DNA of 7,502 nt from Chitinophagaceae bacterium UBA3961 (lineage in GTDB: Bacteria; Bacteroidota; Bacteroidia; Chitinophagales; Chitinophagaceae): contig DGDD01000268.1 in assembly GCA_002385265.1 (NCBI GenBank), positions 1-7,502 of the forward strand, given 5' to 3'. Positions 1 to 5,646 of this stretch are shown here, one piece after another; the first letter of the stretch is position 1, and each line of letters starts with the position of its first letter. The position numbers were made by a program, and so were the translations under genes. Below the pieces are notes generated by a model. That model was not told the DNA's origin and did not search any database. It saw only the letters and a program-made list of their open reading frames with translations.

Positions 1-1
1 A

Positions 2-76
2 GGTTTTGTGAAACAACGGGATAGGTCTGAAAAAACATCGGTTCTTGGAATAATTCAATTAATAATTAACAATTAA
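2..76 (+). CDS. Possible 3' end of an upstream gene (weak)
   Basis: One plus-strand frame is open from the window edge to a TAA at 74-76. It encodes about 24 residues starting GFVKQRDRSEKTSV and ending LIINN. The final residues come from the AT-rich inverted repeat that starts at 57, just as the opposite copy of that repeat supplies the LINN end of CcmF. That parallel is the main reason to list it. The segment is too short for recognition or a codon-use test. An alternative is a gene leaving leftward on the minus strand from the ATG at 38-36 (MFFQTYPVVSQN). Only sequence to the left can decide. Confidence 0.22.
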   Translation, partial: GFVKQRDRSEKTSVLGIIQLIINN

Positions 77-87
77 TAATTAATAAT
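57..87 (+). repeat. Left copy of 31-bp AT-rich inverted repeat
   Basis: This block contains only A and T apart from a single C and is built from AATTAATAATTAA-like units. Its exact reverse complement occurs at 880-910, so the two copies bracket the whole intergenic repeat region. Related but not identical AT-rich blocks recur at about 565-604, 692-712 and 5562-5590. The low complexity lowers the weight of the match, but the interior AACAATT step is shared and all 31 positions agree. Confidence 0.75.
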
Positions 88-160
88 GAAACAGCCGCGA
101 AGCAGGAACGAGGAAATACAGAGAAGGAAGAAGGGGAAGAACAGGGGGGAATACAGGAAC

Positions 161-192
161 GAGGAAAAGAGGAAGCGAGGAAACGAGGAAAG
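161..192 (+). repeat. 8-bp GAGGAAAN array, 4 units
   Basis: Four consecutive octamers (GAGGAAAA, GAGGAAGC, GAGGAAAC, GAGGAAAG) lie in the first tandem unit. The matching place in the second unit has five, with GAGGAAAC duplicated, so unit number has changed between copies. Confidence 0.8.
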
Positions 193-346
193 CAGCCAAT
201 TCGTGAATGTGAAGATTTGTGAATGTGGGAATGAAATACAGGGTGACTGCCAGCGCTGCGAAATCGCTGCGACGCTGCGGTGAAGAAAAAAGAAGGAGGA
301 AAAACAGAGAAAGAACAGGAGGAAGAACAAGGGGGAATACAGGAAC

Positions 347-386
347 GAGGAAAAGAGGAAGCGAGGAAACGAGGAAACGAGGAAAG
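347..386 (+). repeat. 8-bp GAGGAAAN array, 5 units
   Basis: The counterpart of the 161-192 array in the second tandem unit. It has the same octamers in the same order, with GAGGAAAC present twice (363-378). The exact 8-bp expansion is what strand slippage would produce. Confidence 0.8.
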
Positions 387-466
387 CAGCCAATTCGTGA
401 ATGTGAAGATTTGTGAATGTGTGAATGAAATACAGGGTGACTGCCAGCGCTGCGTAATCGCTGCGA

Positions 467-503
467 GCTTGTCCTGAGCGGGCCGAAGGCCCAGTCGAAG
501 GAC
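467..503 (+). repeat. REP-like palindromic insertion (37 bp)
   Basis: This 37-bp segment is present in the second tandem unit and absent from the first. It is flanked by GCTGCGA on both sides (460-466 and 504-510), while the first unit has that heptamer once at the same place. The segment folds into an imperfect hairpin: outer arms GTCCT/AGGAC (471-475 with 499-503) and an inner GGGCC-GAA-GGCCC stem (480-492). From memory, the reverse strand (CCTTCGACT...GCTCAGGAC) resembles palindromic intergenic repeats common in many bacterial genomes; this was not checked. The flanking heptamer is part of a CGCTGCG-rich stretch, so a true target duplication is likely but not proven. Confidence 0.7.
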
Positions 504-612
504 GCTGCGACGCTGCGGTAAAGAAAAAAGAAGGAGGAAAGACAGAGAAAGAACAGAGGGGAATCAATAATTAAACTAATTAATAATTAAGTGAATTAAT
601 AATTGAAATCAA

Positions 613-712
613 GCGATAAATCGACGGTGGTTCTTAGATGTATCACCCAACTTATTAACCTGTATTCTAAAATCTCGCCTTCACAGCGTGCTCCAATTAT
701 TAATTCTTAATT
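613..712 (+). repeat. Intergenic repeat module, copy a
   Basis: The first 41 bp (613-653) match 766-806 with two mismatches and include GCGATAAATCG, ACGGTGG and TGTATCACCCAACTT. The middle has diverged or been replaced, and the module ends with AAAATCTCGC and an AT-rich block (CCAATTATTAATTCTTAATTG) that copy b also has in slightly different form. Unlike copy b it lacks the left CCACC arm of the palindrome. No coding function is apparent. Confidence 0.7.
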
Positions 713-717
713 GCCAT

Positions 718-735
718 CACGCGATAAATCGCGTG
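718..735. repeat. Perfect palindrome CACGCGAT-AA-ATCGCGTG
   Basis: Two 8-bp arms flank a central AA, so either strand could form a hairpin. The core GCGATAAATCG is shared with the palindromes at 613 and 761. It sits 25 bp before the second palindrome, a paired arrangement like that of REP or BIME elements. It may be a REP-like element mobilised by a transposase elsewhere in the genome; that is inference. Confidence 0.75.
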
Positions 736-760
736 GCTAAAGGTACTTCCAAAAACAAAA

Positions 761-783
761 CCACCGCGATAAATCGACGGTGG
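761..783. repeat. Imperfect palindrome CCACCGCGAT / ATCGaCGGTGG
   Basis: Ten-base arms around a central AA, with one extra A (777) in the right arm. It overlaps the start of repeat copy b. Its core matches the palindrome at 718-735 while the outer arms differ (CCACC/GGTGG instead of CAC/GTG), as in diverged members of one hairpin family. Confidence 0.7.
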
Positions 784-894
784 TCCTTAGGTGTATCACC
801 CAACTTTTTATTTGATCATCCCAGAAGCGTAATTACAGGACGCATTAATCAAAAAATCTCGCATTCTCTTTCTGCCCCAATTATTAATTATTAA
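766..894 (+). repeat. Intergenic repeat module, copy b
   Basis: Second copy of the module at 613-712. The leading 41 bp differ at two positions, and the end again has AAAATCTCGC, then TCTGCCCC and the AT-rich block. It is longer than copy a because of a different middle segment (about 807-850). An open frame at 688-894 crosses both this copy and the palindromes and is not credible as a gene. The downstream AT-rich part merges into the right-hand inverted repeat and the 3' end of ccmF. Confidence 0.7.
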
Positions 895-910
895 TTGTTA
901 ATTATTAATT
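880..910 (-). repeat. Right copy of 31-bp AT-rich inverted repeat, overlapping the end of ccmF
   Basis: Exact reverse complement of 57-87. Bases 898-910 also encode the last residues of CcmF (INN) and its TAA stop, so repeat and gene overlap. Either the element inserted at the end of ccmF and supplied a new stop, or the gene end is part of the repeat by descent. Confidence 0.75.
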
Positions 911-3327
911 AATCTCATTCTCCTTCTCACCGTCATCACAAACCCTACAATCATGATCACAATTCCCAACCATACAAAATTGATCAATGGGAACTTCAAC
1001 ACCTTCAATGCAATGAAGGGGGTTAAGTTGGAAGACTCTTTCACTCCAATGTCAAAATGGGTTAAATCGGTTGGACGCTTAAATTGAATCGCCAATCCTT
1101 GAGAAATTACTGTATCAGGAACGTATTCGATACTGTTGTTGTTGAACGTGAGGTAAGGATAAGCCGTGAGTTTTTTGCTTGAATTAAACGGAACAACGGT
1201 TAGCTTAGCTACAATGGCAGTGTCTTTTTCGGTAAACTCCACTCTATTGTTTTCCAATCGGAAACCAACAGTATCTAAAATCATGAACCCTGAAGAATAA
1301 TAAAGCGTGTCTTTATATTTAACCGTCTCCACTCTGAATTGAGCCGTATCTTCCCCTTCTTTGGTTTTATTCGCATAGTTCACATAACTGAAAATGTCGT
1401 GTGTGAGGTAATGCTTCGAGTCAGGATTGTTAGAGTATCCTTCTTGACCTTTTGAGTTCTTGATCAAATCAGGATATAACGTGAACTTCTCTCCAGACTT
1501 TTTATTTTCCATCGCAATATGGAAGAACATGTATTTGCCTCCCATAGTAGTAGAGTCTTTTTCATAAGTAGCCCAATGGCTGCCCATATCCGTTTTGATT
1601 CCTTGGAACATGGTTAGGTTCTCCTCTCCTTTCTCTTTCGTTTCACCGCCAAAATTCAAGGGGTTCAAGTGGTTGATAGACAATACTTCTTTCTTAGCCG
1701 ACGAAATCAATACTCCCACTAAAAACATTCCAAATCCAATATGAGCTACAGATGCGCCGGCAGCTTTCATCTTACCCTTCAACCCAACCCATATGTAGGC
1801 AGCATTGGCAATTACAGCATAAATAGAAGCCCATAAAGCCAAATGAATGGCAATCAGGAATCCAATACCATATTTATCGTAGTTAATGGCGCCAAATACA
1901 GAACTAGCCGTGCTGATTGCAACCGTAAGAACCGTTGGCCATAACAATGATTTTAGCGTGGCCCCTTTATCGGTTTGCTTGTATTTCATGAACTGAGTGA
2001 TGGCAGTTAACAGCCCAATTATAACAGCAACAAATACTTGAATTCTATTGTATGGGAATTCCTTATCTTCTCCAATATTCCAATTGGTTCCAAATACTTT
2101 ATTGAAAATCGGGAATGAAGTAGGAACAATTACGGCCAAGGCTGAAAGAAATAACACCAAAGCTCCAATAAACATCCAGAATTCGCGCGACCAAGAGTTT
2201 TCCTCCTTAGCAATATGTGGTATTTTCTTGTACCGCATGAAGAATAAGACGAAGGAAGGAATTAGAAAAACGAATACCAACAATCGCAACTGCCAGTTCA
2301 TTCCTAAATTGGTAAACGCGTGAACAGAAGTATCTTGAAGATCGCCACTTCTTGTTAAATAAGTAGAATAAAGTACCAATACAAAACTCAGGATATAAAA
2401 CAAATAAGTAGCTCTCAATGAATGACCAGTTGAATTGTATACCACATGGGTATGCAATCCGGCCACTAAAATCAACCAAGGTACCAGAGAAGCATTTTCA
2501 ACCGGATCCCATGCCCAATAGCCTCCAAAGTTCAAACTCTCATAAGCCCATTTGGCTCCCATCATAATTCCTAAACCTAAAATACCGGCTGAGAAACTCA
2601 CCCAAGGCAATGCGTCTTTGCTCCAACCACCATAGTCTTTTTTCCAAAGTCCGGCGATCGCATATGCAAAAGGAACCAAGGTAGAAGCAAAGCCCAGGAA
2701 TAAGATAGGCGGGTGAATTACCATCCAGTAATTCTGCAGCAATTGGTTCAAGCCATTTCCATCTTGAAATCGAGGTAGTGTTAAATAATCGGCTCTTTGA
2801 AAAACAGGCAAATCACCGAAATTATCTCTCGTTAGCAAGAAAGGATTGCTTCCAATTTTTACATCAAAAATATAAATACCGATGATCGTACTGGCTAAAA
2901 TGAACTGTGCAAAAGAAACCACACTTAATACTGGTGCTTCCCATTTCTTAGACGTTTTCATCAGAATCAATCCGAGCACTGCATGCCAAAACATCCATAA
3001 TAGGAAACTACCCTCCTGTCCTTCCCAAATACTGCTTAAAAGGTATTTCGGGTCGAGTGACTTATCGGAGTGATTCCAAACATAATAGTATTCGAAGTAG
3101 TGCTTGGAAATAAGTGTGTAGATAATAACGAAGATGGAAAAAATAGACACCGCATCTATGATGAAAAAGACCCTGCCCAGCTTTCTCCAGCTCTTGCTAT
3201 CTTCTAAATGTTCGGTTTGGGCGGCTTTTCCGTATGCAAAACAAGCCATTCCGGCGGCAACAAACGAAAGTATTAAAAAGAAAAAGCCGAGTTGACCCGG
3301 CAATAGATGTTCTCCAATATAATTCAT
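898..3327 (-). CDS. ccmF: Cytochrome c maturation haem lyase subunit CcmF
   Basis: A polytopic inner-membrane protein of System I cytochrome c maturation. In this family CcmF takes haem from holo-CcmE and takes part in attaching it to CxxCH motifs of apocytochromes on the periplasmic side. Visible marks are HPPILFLGF (His205), the tryptophan-rich segment WAYESLNFGGYWAWDPVENAS (about 260-280) and PWLILVAGLH (His292). SVHAF (His337) and VAHIG (His529) follow. By position these match the four haem-ligand histidines of E. coli CcmF (His173, His261, His303, His491). At 809 residues it is longer than E. coli CcmF (about 650). The extra length is mainly a soluble, probably periplasmic region at about 545-770 before the last membrane helix (780-799). 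The start lies 8 bp after the ccmE stop, so the pair is co-transcribed. The last codons are formed by the AT-rich repeat. Confidence 0.95.
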   Translation of the reverse strand: MNYIGEHLLPGQLGFFFLILSFVAAGMACFAYGKAAQTEHLEDSKSWRKLGRVFFIIDAVSIFSIFVIIYTLISKHYFEYYYVWNHSDKSLDPKYLLSSIWEGQEGSFLLWMFWHAVLGLILMKTSKKWEAPVLSVVSFAQFILASTIIGIYIFDVKIGSNPFLLTRDNFGDLPVFQRADYLTLPRFQDGNGLNQLLQNYWMVIHPPILFLGFASTLVPFAYAIAGLWKKDYGGWSKDALPWVSFSAGILGLGIMMGAKWAYESLNFGGYWAWDPVENASLVPWLILVAGLHTHVVYNSTGHSLRATYLFYILSFVLVLYSTYLTRSGDLQDTSVHAFTNLGMNWQLRLLVFVFLIPSFVLFFMRYKKIPHIAKEENSWSREFWMFIGALVLFLSALAVIVPTSFPIFNKVFGTNWNIGEDKEFPYNRIQVFVAVIIGLLTAITQFMKYKQTDKGATLKSLLWPTVLTVAISTASSVFGAINYDKYGIGFLIAIHLALWASIYAVIANAAYIWVGLKGKMKAAGASVAHIGFGMFLVGVLISSAKKEVLSINHLNPLNFGGETKEKGEENLTMFQGIKTDMGSHWATYEKDSTTMGGKYMFFHIAMENKKSGEKFTLYPDLIKNSKGQEGYSNNPDSKHYLTHDIFSYVNYANKTKEGEDTAQFRVETVKYKDTLYYSSGFMILDTVGFRLENNRVEFTEKDTAIVAKLTVVPFNSSKKLTAYPYLTFNNNSIEYVPDTVISQGLAIQFKRPTDLTHFDIGVKESSNLTPFIALKVLKFPLINFVWLGIVIMIVGFVMTVRRRMRLINN

Positions 3328-3335
3328 AGCAGCAC

Positions 3336-3755
3336 TTAGTTTTGAGTGAGATTGTTACTAGCCGCTTTTGGATCGTCCTTGTATTTAGAAGGACATTTGA
3401 TAAGGATTCCGTCCTTTGAAGTGATGTCGAACACATCTCCTTTCATTTTACCTTTCAACACGATGCGTTCGCTCTTCTCCATATCCATGGGTTTTTCAAA
3501 ATGGTAAACCACTTTGGCCGCATTTCCGAGCGAATCTTTCACATAAATGGTGGTAGTATTAGGATCCTTAAGCGGATTATAAATGATAGCAGGTTTGTAA
3601 TTGGTGTCTAGTTTGGCAATCACCGTAACGGTTTTGCCTTCTTTCAATTTGGCAGTTGCCAGGGTTTCGTAGGTGCTCAAATCGCCCATGAAACTCAATA
3701 AGATAGTGATAACTGCGGCAATCGCTACAAGCAAAACAAGATGCAACTTCTTCAT
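3336..3755 (-). CDS. ccmE: Haem chaperone CcmE, Cys-x3-Tyr variant
   Basis: CcmE is a membrane-anchored periplasmic haem chaperone that binds haem covalently and hands it to CcmF. The 139-residue product has one N-terminal signal anchor (LHLVLLVAIAAVITILLSF, about 4-22) followed by a beta-rich domain of the usual size. The region ERIVLKGKMKGDVFDI then ILIKCPSKYKDD aligns with the E. coli segment leading to AKHDENY. The haem-attachment His is therefore replaced by Cys121, with Tyr125 kept (C-x3-Y). Such CcmE proteins are known from archaea and some bacteria such as Desulfovibrio. I chose the ATG at 3755, giving MKKLHLVLL, over the ATG at 3776. The earlier start adds MYPIWLI before the anchor and overlaps a promoter-like element. 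It is followed after 8 bp by ccmF. Confidence 0.92.
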   Translation of the reverse strand: MKKLHLVLLVAIAAVITILLSFMGDLSTYETLATAKLKEGKTVTVIAKLDTNYKPAIIYNPLKDPNTTTIYVKDSLGNAAKVVYHFEKPMDMEKSERIVLKGKMKGDVFDITSKDGILIKCPSKYKDDPKAASNNLTQN

Positions 3756-3773
3756 AATTAACCAAATTGGGTA

Positions 3774-3781
3774 CAAATTTA
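3774..3781 (-). promoter_or_regulatory. Possible Bacteroidota -7 promoter element for ccmEF
   Basis: On the minus strand this reads TAAATTTG, an exact match to the Bacteroidota -7 consensus TAnnTTTG. It lies about 19 bp before the chosen ccmE start, which implies a very short leader. I found no good -33 TTG at the expected distance, and an 8-base match in AT-rich DNA can arise by chance. Confidence 0.33.
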
Positions 3782-3798
3782 AGTAGAAAAGAGGCAGA

Positions 3799-3930
3799 TT
3801 ACGGTGACCTGAGTCCTTTATTCGTTAAAAAAGCAATAAACATTCCACAAATGGCAATTTTGAACAATTTTTTGACCGTTTCACGTACTGCACTAACTTG
3901 CACCGCGTTTTCATATGCAGCTTGAATCAT
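3799..3930 (-). CDS. Possible small ORF before ccmE (weak)
   Basis: A 43-codon frame starting MIQAAYENAVQVSAVRETV and ending LTNKGLRSP, with a short hydrophobic stretch (FKIAICGMFIAFL). It lies upstream of ccmE on the same strand, where a small CcmD-like membrane protein is often encoded in ccm operons. However, it lacks the features I would expect of CcmD and I do not recognise it. Its ATG overlaps the start codon of the divergent ureohydrolase (TCATGA at 3927-3932). It may simply be an open frame in the intergenic region. Confidence 0.18.
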   Translation of the reverse strand: MIQAAYENAVQVSAVRETVKKLFKIAICGMFIAFLTNKGLRSP

Positions 3931-4981
3931 GACAGACCTCTCGCAATTTAACCCAAATAGTGCCAGTAACCCCAATAACAACATTTTCGGGTTGCCCTTC
4001 CAGGAGGACGAAGCACGACTCATTATCCTTCCCGTTCCTTGGGAAGTGACTGTAAGTTATACAGCTGGAACCGCTCGCGCTACCGATCACATCGTGAAGG
4101 CAGCCCTTCAAGTAGATTTGTTTGATGCCGATTGTCCGATCAGTTGGAAAGAAGGTTTCTTTATCAAAGGAATTGATAAGAAGATTTTGATGAAGAGCGA
4201 TTACCTCAGAAAAGAAGCAGAACTCTACATCGATTATATTTCACAGGGAGAAGACGTGAACAAAAACCAGTTCATGTGCAAATCACTCAAAGAAATCAAT
4301 GAGGGGAGTAAAATATTGAATAACTGGGTGTATGAGCATGCCGTTGAGATTTTAAAGAAAGGCAAATTGATGGCCTTGTTAGGAGGTGATCATAGCACTC
4401 CATTTGGCTATCTGAAGGCTTTGGGAGAAACAAAAGGTAGTTTTGGAATTCTACAAATTGACGCACATTGCGACCTTAGAAAATCTTATGAGGGCTTCCA
4501 GTACAGTCATGCAAGCATCATGTACAATGTACTAGAAGAAATTCCCCAAGTAGAAAAACTCGTTCAAATTGGCATTCGCGATTATTGCGAAGAAGAAGTG
4601 GCCTACATTCAATCACACACTGATCGAGTAATTACTTATTTTGACAAGAACTTGAAAGAGAGAGCCTACGAAGGGGATAGTTGGAAAGTAATTGCGGATG
4701 AAATTGTAGCTCAACTACCACAGCAAGTGTATATAAGTTTTGATATCGACGGCTTGGATCCAAAATTATGTCCGGCTACAGGCACTCCAGTTCCGGGAGG
4801 ATTTGAAGCAGATCAAATCTTTTATTTGTTGAAGCGAATCATTCAGTCGAAGCGCACTATTATTGGATTCGACCTAACTGAAATTGGAGTAAGTGAAAAC
4901 GAATGGGACGCGAATGTAGGTGCCAGAGTATTGTTCAAAATGTGTAATTTACTGGTCGCAAGTAACCACCTTGAAGCATGA
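3929..4981 (+). CDS. Ureohydrolase (agmatinase/arginase superfamily)
   Basis: A cytoplasmic binuclear-manganese hydrolase that should cleave a guanidino compound to urea and an amine or amino acid. The complete metal-binding set is visible: GGDHS (Asp154, His155), DAHCD (Asp178, His180, Asp182) and SFDIDGLDP (Asp272, Asp274). His194 in SHAS is the usual substrate-side position. The 350 residues include an N-terminal extension (NNNIFGLPF...LPVPWEVTVSY) and an insert at about 70-140, which makes it longer than a typical agmatinase of about 300. This layout is common in Bacteroidota proteins annotated as agmatinase family. Arginine, agmatine or another guanidino compound could be the substrate; sequence reading cannot choose, so no symbol is given. 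The ATG at 3929 is the only sensible start, as the next Met is at residue 88. The stop overlaps the next start (ATGA). Confidence 0.9.
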   Translation: MTDLSQFNPNSASNPNNNIFGLPFQEDEARLIILPVPWEVTVSYTAGTARATDHIVKAALQVDLFDADCPISWKEGFFIKGIDKKILMKSDYLRKEAELYIDYISQGEDVNKNQFMCKSLKEINEGSKILNNWVYEHAVEILKKGKLMALLGGDHSTPFGYLKALGETKGSFGILQIDAHCDLRKSYEGFQYSHASIMYNVLEEIPQVEKLVQIGIRDYCEEEVAYIQSHTDRVITYFDKNLKERAYEGDSWKVIADEIVAQLPQQVYISFDIDGLDPKLCPATGTPVPGGFEADQIFYLLKRIIQSKRTIIGFDLTEIGVSENEWDANVGARVLFKMCNLLVASNHLEA

Positions 4982-5532
4982 TCTATCCATTCGTAGTAGC
5001 CATCAAGAACAAGCAAACACTCGCTTATAATATTTTCGGCAATCTACTGAGTATCATAAGTATTGCATTCTTTATTCAACAAATAATTTCAAATCCCGAT
5101 CACAATCTCCCATTCCTATTAGGAAGTATTGGCGTAGCAGTTGTGTTGGTTTGGAATTTCCTTGAATTGAGAAAAGGGCGCAAAGTTCATTATTCTCGAG
5201 CGCTGCTGATTGCCGCACTGGTATGGATGAAAATGCCTTTCATGAATTGGATCTTCTTTCTCTTCATTGCATTGGCTTTTGCAGAGTATCAAGCAAAGTA
5301 CTCCATTGAAATAGGATTTTCAGACGAACATGTACTGATCAATAACCTCTTCAAGAAACGCCTTCCTTGGACCGAATTCAATAACATCATCCTAAAGGAC
5401 GGTATCCTCACACTCGACTACAAGAACAATAAAGTTCATCAATTGGAGGTGGAGGACGACGAAGACGATGATGGTGACGAAGATGAATTTAACGACTACT
5501 GCACCCAACGTATCAAAGCTGCCCACGCATAG
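4978..5532 (+). CDS. Four-helix membrane protein A with C-terminal soluble domain, unknown function
   Basis: I do not recognise this 184-residue protein. It has about four hydrophobic segments (17-37, 44-63, 74-86, 88-103). The basic loop RKGRKVHYSR between the second and third suggests that both ends lie in the cytoplasm. The C-terminal domain (about 108-184) has alternating strand-like segments, a conserved-looking Trp131 and KVH (152-154), then a strongly acidic run (159-170, mostly Asp and Glu), and ends near YC (174-175). Spacing of G, W, KVH and C matches the next gene, so the two appear to be paralogues. The fold is reminiscent of small membrane proteins with a PH-like tail, but that is a guess. 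The start overlaps the ureohydrolase stop by 4 bp, implying translational coupling. Confidence 0.8.
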   Translation: MIYPFVVAIKNKQTLAYNIFGNLLSIISIAFFIQQIISNPDHNLPFLLGSIGVAVVLVWNFLELRKGRKVHYSRALLIAALVWMKMPFMNWIFFLFIALAFAEYQAKYSIEIGFSDEHVLINNLFKKRLPWTEFNNIILKDGILTLDYKNNKVHQLEVEDDEDDDGDEDEFNDYCTQRIKAAHA

Positions 5533-5561
5533 CTATTTCCTACCTATACTCCCGCCTTCAC

Positions 5562-5590
5562 TATTAACTATTAATTACCAACTATTAATT
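5562..5590 (+). repeat. AT-rich repeat-like block between the two membrane genes
   Basis: The 114-bp spacer between the two paralogous genes contains CACTATTAACTATTAATT followed by CCAACTATTAATTC. It resembles the TTAATTATTAATT blocks around the repeat region at 57-912, but is shorter and imperfect. No promoter element or hairpin terminator is visible in the spacer. Confidence 0.4.
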
Positions 5591-5646
5591 CTTCTATGGA
5601 TTATTCAAAATTCTGCATCTAATTGGTCTAACCAACACCTCGGCTC

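Larger units (their letters stand above)
110..566 (+). repeat. Purine-rich tandem repeat array (2 units plus a partial third)
   Basis: Units start with GAGGAAA at 110, 296 and 534, so the first unit is 186 bp and the second 238 bp. The third is only about 30 bp. In order, each full unit holds a GA-rich stretch, an 8-bp GAGGAAAN array, a GTGAATGTG-type stretch, a run of CGCTGCG motifs, and a GAAAAAAGAAGG tail. The second unit is longer because it has one additional octamer (8 bp) and a 44-bp insertion at 467-510; elsewhere the units differ at few positions. The plus strand is strongly purine-biased, which leaves long open frames on both strands, but these are low complexity and unlikely to be genes. 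Confidence 0.85.

Noticed and set aside
86..477. Tandem plus-strand frames of 65 codons with a shared ending (NEESSQFVNVKICEC...), overlapping by GTGA
   Set aside because: Similarity comes from the DNA repeat itself. The products are Lys/Arg/Glu low-complexity sequence, and the frame alignment depends on the 8-bp slippage between units.
110..566. CRISPR-like array
   Set aside because: The repeats are long tandem units with no short repeat/unique spacer alternation, and no cas gene is present.
73..567. 164-codon minus-strand open frame rich in Phe, Ser, Leu and Pro that looks like a membrane protein
   Set aside because: It is the pyrimidine-rich strand of the tandem repeat array. The amino-acid bias and internal repeat follow from the DNA composition, and it begins and ends in repeat sequence.
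688..894. 68-codon plus-strand frame in the palindromic repeat region
   Set aside because: It crosses two hairpins and the AT-rich block, shows no recognisable protein features and has no upstream signal.
3871..3900. Possible promoter for the ureohydrolase: TTTG at 3871-3874 and TAACTTG at 3894-3900, 19 bp apart
   Set aside because: The second element lacks one base of TAnnTTTG and the first is only a short common word. The position is suitable but support is too weak to list.
3799..4023. Longer 74-codon version of the minus-strand frame before ccmE
   Set aside because: Its upstream half is antisense to the well-supported 5' end of the ureohydrolase, so only the 43-codon form could be real.
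5159..5532. Acidic Asp/Glu run in membrane protein A considered as a calcium-binding EF-hand or dockerin-like loop
   Set aside because: The run (residues 159-170) lacks the spaced Asp/Asn/Gly pattern of those loops. It is simply a polyacidic linker.
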